Source: DAHUYF01 sp035945115
GTDB taxonomy: Bacteria; Pseudomonadota; Alphaproteobacteria; ATCC43930; CGMCC-115725
DNA length: 64,000 nt
NCBI GenBank assembly: GCA_035945115.1
Contig: DASZAN010000201.1
Span: 1-64,000, forward strand
Direction: 5' to 3'
Shown: piece after piece, positions 60,118 to 64,000 of the stretch
How the letters are laid out: the number at the start of each line of letters is the position of its first letter
Position numbering within the stretch: position 1 is the stretch's first letter
Position numbers and translations under genes: made by a program
The notes under the pieces: model-generated
What the model was told of the DNA's origin: nothing
The model's database searches: none
What the model saw: only the letters and a program-made list of their open reading frames with translations

Positions 60118-60272
60118 GGGGCACGTCTCCGGGATCGTTGGCGCGATCCTGGGGCAGCCCCGTGCCGGGTGCATTGATCTGGGTCAACTCGCCGCGAGGG
60201 TCGATCAGCACGCCTTTTTGCGGAAACGGAAGTCGCAGTGGGACGCGCCCTCCATCACGGTCAGCGGTTTGG

Positions 60273-60294
60273 TGACAAAAGACGACAAAAAACA
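60273..60294 (+). promoter_or_regulatory. GACAAAA direct-repeat motif, copy 2
   Basis: TGACAAAAGACGACAAAAAAC lies about 105 bp before the start of the amino-acid transporter operon. It matches the element upstream of the gamma-glutamyltransferase gene at 27691-27714 in 18 of 19 positions, in the same orientation relative to the gene. The two GACAAAA units are 10 bp apart. It could bind a shared regulator. Confidence 0.5.
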
Positions 60295-60399
60295 TTGCGC
60301 GCGGTCTACACCGAAATGGGGTCTTTCAACTCGCTTCTACGCGCGAAGACTTCACTTTAGGATCAGCGAGAACGCATGGAGCGCAAGGGGGGATCGGCG

Positions 60400-61152
60400 A
60401 TGCGCGCAAGACATTGGGTTTATGGATTGTGCCTGGTGCTGAGTGCGCTCGGCACGCTGCCAGCCGCAGCAGAAACGCTCCGCGTGGGATCGACGCCGAC
60501 CGGCATTCCCTTCACTTTTCTCGACACCAAGACCAACACCATCGAAGGCGTCATGGTCGATCTCGCGCGCGAGGTGGGCAAGGACGGGGGCTTTCAGGTG
60601 ACGATCGAGCCGATGCAGTTCTCGACCCTCATCGCCGCGCTCACCGCCAACAAGATCGATTTGATCTCGGCCGCCATGTACATCACCGCGCCGCGCAAGG
60701 AGGTGATCGACTTCTCCGATCCCATCTACTCCTACGGCGAAGGCCTCGTCGTGCCCAAGAGCGACGGCAAGAACTATGTGAGCTTCGAGGACCTGAAGGG
60801 CTATACGGTGGGCGTCCAGGTCGGCACCGCCTATGTCGAGCCGCTCAAGAAAACCGGCTTCTTCGAGGACGTGAAGGTCTACGACAGCATTCCCGATATC
60901 TTGCGCGACGTGAACACCGGCCGCCTCAAGGCCGGCTTCGCCGACTTCCCGATCCTCGCCTACAATTTGCAGCAAGGCCTTTTCCCCGAGGTGCGGCTCG
61001 TCAAGAGCTACAAATCCGTGGTGCTCGGCTCGATCGGCATCGGCGTGCGCAAATCCGATCAAGAGCTGCTGCATAAGGTCAACGCCGCGCTCGGCCACAT
61101 CAAAGGCGACGGCCGGCTCGACAAGATCCTGGCGAAGTGGGGGCTGGAGTGA
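60400..61152 (+). CDS. polar amino-acid ABC transporter substrate-binding protein
   Basis: A 250-residue type II periplasmic binding protein of the HisJ/GlnH family. Signal peptide HWVYGLCLVLSALGTLPAAA is followed by LRVGSTPTGIPFTFLDTKTNTIEGVMVDLAREVG, the family's ligand-binding start, and DLISAAMYITAPRKEVIDFSDP. AAGGGGGGA precedes the ATG at 60400; the ATG at 60376 has no such site. It is the first gene of an operon with permease, ATPase and a flavin amine oxidase, so the ligand is likely a polar amino acid or an amine such as gamma-glutamylputrescine. Confidence 0.9.
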   Translation: MRARHWVYGLCLVLSALGTLPAAAETLRVGSTPTGIPFTFLDTKTNTIEGVMVDLAREVGKDGGFQVTIEPMQFSTLIAALTANKIDLISAAMYITAPRKEVIDFSDPIYSYGEGLVVPKSDGKNYVSFEDLKGYTVGVQVGTAYVEPLKKTGFFEDVKVYDSIPDILRDVNTGRLKAGFADFPILAYNLQQGLFPEVRLVKSYKSVVLGSIGIGVRKSDQELLHKVNAALGHIKGDGRLDKILAKWGLE

Positions 61153-61187
61153 GGGACGACGGTCGCTATTAGTTCTGTGACGCACCA

Positions 61188-61303
61188 CCCCCTCACCCTG
61201 TCCCTCTCCCGCAAGGGGAGAGGGGACGCACGGCGCCCTCCTTTCCCTCTCCCCTCGCGGGAGAGGGAGGGGCCCATCGCGGAGCGATGGGAGGGTGAGG
61301 GGG
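61188..61303. repeat. three-hairpin palindromic element (REP/RIME-like)
   Basis: A 116-bp element in the gap between the binding-protein and permease genes. Outer 12-bp perfect arms CCCCCTCACCCT (61188-61199) and AGGGTGAGGGGG (61292-61303) enclose three further hairpins: CCCTCTCCC/GGGAGAGGG (61202-61224), the same pair again (61245-61267), and CCCATCGC/GCGATGGG (61273-61291). It can fold into a branched structure. Such elements after binding-protein genes can protect the upstream mRNA or reduce read-through into the permease. Confidence 0.8.
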
Positions 61304-61316
61304 CGGTTCGCAGACG

Positions 61317-61970
61317 ATGAGCGGCTTTCTCCGCGATTCCGCCGAGTTCCTGCCGATCCTGCTCCTGGGCGTGAAGCTCACGATCCTCGTCACCGTCGGC
61401 TCGCTCGCGCTCTCGACATTGCTCGGCTTGGTCTGGGCGCTGATGCGCGTCTCCGGCGTGGCACCGTTCGTGTGGACGAGCAAGACGGTGGTGAACGTCA
61501 TCCGCGGCATCCCCATCATCGTGCAGCTCTTCTATATCTACTTCGTGCTGCCGGAATTCGGCGTCACGCTGAGCGCGCTGCAGTCGGGCGTCGTCGGCCT
61601 CGCCATCGCCTACTCCGCCTATCAAGCCGAGAATTTCCGCGCCGGCATCGAGGCGATCGATCACGGCCAGGTGGAGGCGGCGCAATCGATCGGCATGGGC
61701 TGGGCGCTGATGATGCGCCGCGTGATCCTGCCGCAGGCGCTGCGCATCATGCTGCCGCCCTACGGCAACACCATGATCATGATGCTGAAGGATTCATCGC
61801 AAGCCTCCACCATCACCGTCGCCGAGCTCTCGCTCCAAGGCAAGCTCATCGCGTCGTCGAGCTTCAAGAACATGACGGTGTTCACGCTCGTGGCGCTCCT
61901 CTATCTCACCATGAGCGTGCCGCTCATCTTCCTGGTAGGCCGGCTCGAGCGCCGCTTCGGCCGCCGATGA
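61317..61970 (+). CDS. polar amino-acid ABC transporter permease
   Basis: A 217-residue permease of the HisM/GlnP type. It has about five membrane helices (LLLGVKLTILVTVGSLALSTLLGL, LFYIYFVLPEFG, LVALLYLTMSVPLIFLVG) and the cytoplasmic EAA loop YQAENFRAGIEAIDHGQVEAAQSIGMG that contacts the ATPase. It follows the binding-protein gene across a large palindromic element and overlaps the ATPase gene start by 4 bp (ATGA). A single permease gene implies a homodimeric channel. Confidence 0.93.
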   Translation: MSGFLRDSAEFLPILLLGVKLTILVTVGSLALSTLLGLVWALMRVSGVAPFVWTSKTVVNVIRGIPIIVQLFYIYFVLPEFGVTLSALQSGVVGLAIAYSAYQAENFRAGIEAIDHGQVEAAQSIGMGWALMMRRVILPQALRIMLPPYGNTMIMMLKDSSQASTITVAELSLQGKLIASSSFKNMTVFTLVALLYLTMSVPLIFLVGRLERRFGRR

Positions 61971-62698
61971 TCGAACTCACGGACGTGCACAAAAGCTTCG
62001 GCGCGAACGAGGTGATCCGCGGCGTCACCGCCTCGGTCGCCACGGGCGAAGTGGTCTGCATCATCGGCCCCTCCGGCTCCGGCAAATCGACGATCCTCCG
62101 CTGCATCAACGGGCTCGAAGGCTACGACCGCGGTGAAATCCGCATCGCCGGCCAAAAGGTCGATCGCAACGACCGCTCGATCACCGCGGTGCGGACGCAG
62201 GTCGCGATGGTGTTCCAGCGCTTCAACCTCTTCCCGCACCGCACCGCGCTCGAGAATGTGGTGGAGGGGCCGATCTATGTGCGGCGCGAGCCGGCGGACG
62301 ATGCCCGCCGGCGCGGCCGCGCGCTCCTCGCCCGTGTCGGCCTTGCCGAGAAGGAGAACGCGTATCCGGCGCAGCTTTCGGGCGGCCAGCAGCAGCGCGT
62401 CGCCATCGCCCGCGCGCTCGCCATGCAGCCCAAGGCGATCCTCTTCGACGAGCCGACCTCCTCGCTCGATCCCGAGCTCGTGGGCGAGGTGCTGGCAGTG
62501 ATGCGCGATCTCGCCCAAGACGGCATGACCATGCTGGTGGTGACGCATGAGATGCATTTCGCCCGCGACGTGGCGCATCGCGTGTTGTTCTTGGACCACG
62601 GCGTGATCGTCGAGGAAGGCCCGGCGAAGGTACTCCTGAGCGCGCCGCAACACCCGCGCACCCAGGATTTTCTCCGCCGCATCCTGCATCCGATCTGA
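61967..62698 (+). CDS. polar amino-acid ABC transporter ATP-binding protein
   Basis: A 243-residue ABC ATPase of the GlnQ/HisP type: Walker A GPSGSGKSTILRC, Q-loop MVFQRFNLFPHRTALENV, signature LSGGQQQRVAIARALA, Walker B AILFDEPTSSLDP and the switch His in VVTHEM. It powers the permease encoded just upstream, whose stop it overlaps. The gene is translated from ATG 61967. It is followed after 8 bp by the flavin-oxidase gene. Confidence 0.95.
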   Translation: MIELTDVHKSFGANEVIRGVTASVATGEVVCIIGPSGSGKSTILRCINGLEGYDRGEIRIAGQKVDRNDRSITAVRTQVAMVFQRFNLFPHRTALENVVEGPIYVRREPADDARRRGRALLARVGLAEKENAYPAQLSGGQQQRVAIARALAMQPKAILFDEPTSSLDPELVGEVLAVMRDLAQDGMTMLVVTHEMHFARDVAHRVLFLDHGVIVEEGPAKVLLSAPQHPRTQDFLRRILHPI

Positions 62699-62706
62699 GG
62701 TCAGAG

Positions 62707-63996
62707 ATGGCCGACCCCTTTCCGCTCGAACCCGCGCTCTGGGCCGCCACCGCACCACCCGCGCCGCCGACGCCGCCGCTCGAAGAAAGCGTCAGCACCG
62801 ATGTCTGCGTCGTCGGCGGCGGCTATGCCGGGCTTTCGACGGCACTCCACCTCGCCGAGCGCGGCACCAAGGTGGTGCTGCTCGAGGCGCGCGCGGTGGG
62901 ATTCGGCGGCTCCGGCCGCAACGGCGGCCAAGTCATTCCCGGCCTCAAATACGATCCCGACGAGATCGTGACGATGTTCGGCGAAGAGCGCGGCCGCCGC
63001 CTCGTCGATTTCGCCGGCGCCACCGCCGATGTGGTGTTCGATTTGATCGAGCGGCATCGGATGGCGGTGCCGCGCGTCCGCAACGGCTGGATCCAGGGCG
63101 CGCACACGAGCGACGCGACGGCGCTGGTGGAGCGCCGCGCGGCACAATGGCAGAAGCTCGGCGCGCCGGTGCAAGTGCTGAGCAAGACTGAGGCCGACCG
63201 GCTCCTCGGCACCGAGAAATATTTGGGCGGCTGGCTCGACCGTCGCGGCGGCGCGATCCAACCGCTGGCCTATGTGCGCGGCCTTGCCAAGGCGGCGCTC
63301 GCCGCGGGCGTGCGCATCCACGCCGAGACCGCGGCGACGCGGCTCACCCGCGCCGGCACGCGCTGGATTGTCGCGACGTCGCGCGGCGCCAGCGTCACCG
63401 CGGAGCGCGTCGTCCTCTGCACCAACGGCTATACCGGCGACGTCTGGCCCAATCTCAGGCAAAGCGTGATCGCGCCCAATTCGTTTCAGATCGCGACTGA
63501 GCCACTTTCCGACAATCTCCGCCGCTCCGTCCTGCCGGAGGGCCAGGTCTCCTCCGACACGCGCAACCTGCTTCTCTATTTCCGTCTCGACCACACCCAA
63601 CGCTTCATCATGGGCGGTCGCGGCCCCTTCCGCGAGCCCCAAAACGCCGCCGATTGGGCACATCTGGAGCGCGTGCTCGGAAAAATGTTCCCGCAGCTCG
63701 CGGGCGCGCCGATCGCTTACCGCTGGTGCGGCCGCGTCACCATCACCCGCGACCACCTCCCCCACCTCCACGAACCCGCCCCCGGCCTCCTCATCGACAT
63801 CGGCTGCCAAGGCCGCGGCATCGGCCTGCAAACGGCGATTGGAAAAGCGATGGCGGACTATGTCGCGAGCGGCAACGCCGACGCGTTGCCGCTGCCGCTC
63901 ACGCCCATCGCACCGATCCCGCTGCATTTCTTGCAGCGCGCCTATGTGGCGGCGACGATCGCGTGGTATCGGCTGACGGATGGCGGCGTGAGTTGA
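62707..63996 (+). CDS. FAD-dependent oxidoreductase, gamma-glutamylputrescine-oxidase-like
   Basis: A 429-residue DAO-family flavoprotein: VCVVGGGYAGLSTALHLAERGTKVVLLEA binds FAD, followed by FGGSGRNGGQVIPGL, the GRNGG signature of PuuB/OrdL-like amine oxidases, and C-terminal RWCGRVTITRDHLPH...IGCQGRGIGLQTAIGKAMADYV. PuuB-type enzymes oxidise gamma-glutamylputrescine to the aldehyde, with release of ammonia and hydrogen peroxide. Its place as last gene of an amino-acid/amine uptake operon supports catabolism of an imported amine. The substrate is an inference. Confidence 0.88.
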   Translation: MADPFPLEPALWAATAPPAPPTPPLEESVSTDVCVVGGGYAGLSTALHLAERGTKVVLLEARAVGFGGSGRNGGQVIPGLKYDPDEIVTMFGEERGRRLVDFAGATADVVFDLIERHRMAVPRVRNGWIQGAHTSDATALVERRAAQWQKLGAPVQVLSKTEADRLLGTEKYLGGWLDRRGGAIQPLAYVRGLAKAALAAGVRIHAETAATRLTRAGTRWIVATSRGASVTAERVVLCTNGYTGDVWPNLRQSVIAPNSFQIATEPLSDNLRRSVLPEGQVSSDTRNLLLYFRLDHTQRFIMGGRGPFREPQNAADWAHLERVLGKMFPQLAGAPIAYRWCGRVTITRDHLPHLHEPAPGLLIDIGCQGRGIGLQTAIGKAMADYVASGNADALPLPLTPIAPIPLHFLQRAYVAATIAWYRLTDGGVS

Positions 63997-64000
63997 CGCG

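Noticed and set aside
1..64000. CRISPR arrays, tRNA or rRNA genes, transposases and prophage genes
   Set aside because: No regularly spaced repeats, cloverleaf-like segments with CCA-type ends, rRNA-like sequence or recombinase-like proteins were seen on either strand; a tRNA scan could still find something I missed.

Overview
The window is GC-rich, densely packed bacterial chromosome with short intergenic gaps, frequent ATGA/GTGA gene overlaps and G-rich ribosome binding sites. Its gene content points to an alphaproteobacterium, probably a metabolically versatile soil or freshwater member of the Hyphomicrobiales/Rhodospirillales: BKACE, PhaZ, phasin-like, 3-hydroxybutyrate dehydrogenase and acetoacetate decarboxylase genes, several CoA-transferases, a set of glutathione S-transferases, a LuxR/LuxI pair and a YjfB-like protein. 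I assign it no lower than class. I see no rRNA, tRNA, CRISPR array, transposase or phage gene.

Layout. 1-7.1 kb: the end of a fatty-acid oxidation FadB-type gene, a DUF4268 nuclease-like gene behind a frameshifted nucleotidyltransferase, a very large fused flavin/iron-sulfur oxidoreductase and a class C beta-lactamase-fold hydrolase. 7.3-14.7 kb: a signalling island with a single-domain receiver, a REC-histidine kinase, a REC-HPt protein, and divergently a PLP-dependent alpha-oxoamine synthase followed by two paralogous six-TM sensor kinases. This resembles the CqsA/CqsS and LqsA/LqsS alpha-hydroxyketone quorum-sensing design and is the most interesting part of the window. 14.7-25.8 kb: HIU hydrolase, paired SDRs, LysR, a GST/quinone-reductase cluster, a flavin-binding PNPOx-like protein, and a decaying pair of acyl-CoA synthetase genes. 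26-30 kb: gamma-glutamyltransferase, diverging from a thiolase and a metallo-beta-lactamase-fold hydrolase. 30.1-31.9 kb: luxR, a lux-box-like palindrome, luxI and a small gene coupled to luxI. 32-38.6 kb: glutaconate-type CoA-transferase, CaiB/BaiF transferase, thioesterase, an acyl-carrier-like protein, a frameshifted formamidase and a 3-oxoacid CoA-transferase. 39-49.3 kb: BKACE and polyhydroxybutyrate turnover (PhaZ, phasin-like protein, patatin, BDH, acetoacetate decarboxylase) with a type II NADH dehydrogenase and an acyl-CoA synthetase. 49.5-60 kb: mixed housekeeping, c-type cytochromes, an orphan periplasmic binding protein beside a chemoreceptor, and small lipoproteins. 60.4-64 kb: a polar amino-acid ABC transporter operon with a gamma-glutamylputrescine-oxidase-like flavoenzyme.

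How the genes may work together. Two small-molecule signalling systems appear to coexist: a LuxI/LuxR acyl-homoserine-lactone circuit, and the synthase/sensor-kinase island, which has all the parts of a multistep phosphorelay but no DNA-binding output inside the window. The two sensor kinases carry complementary departures from consensus, one in the H-box and the other in the ATP-binding G2 box. A near-identical 19-bp motif lies at similar distances upstream of the gamma-glutamyltransferase gene and of the amino-acid-transporter/flavoenzyme operon, which suggests co-regulation of gamma-glutamyl or amine metabolism. At least four genes look broken (nucleotidyltransferase, AMP-binding ligase, formamidase, BrkB-like fragment). 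Two of these are single-base indels in or beside G-rich runs and could be sequencing errors.
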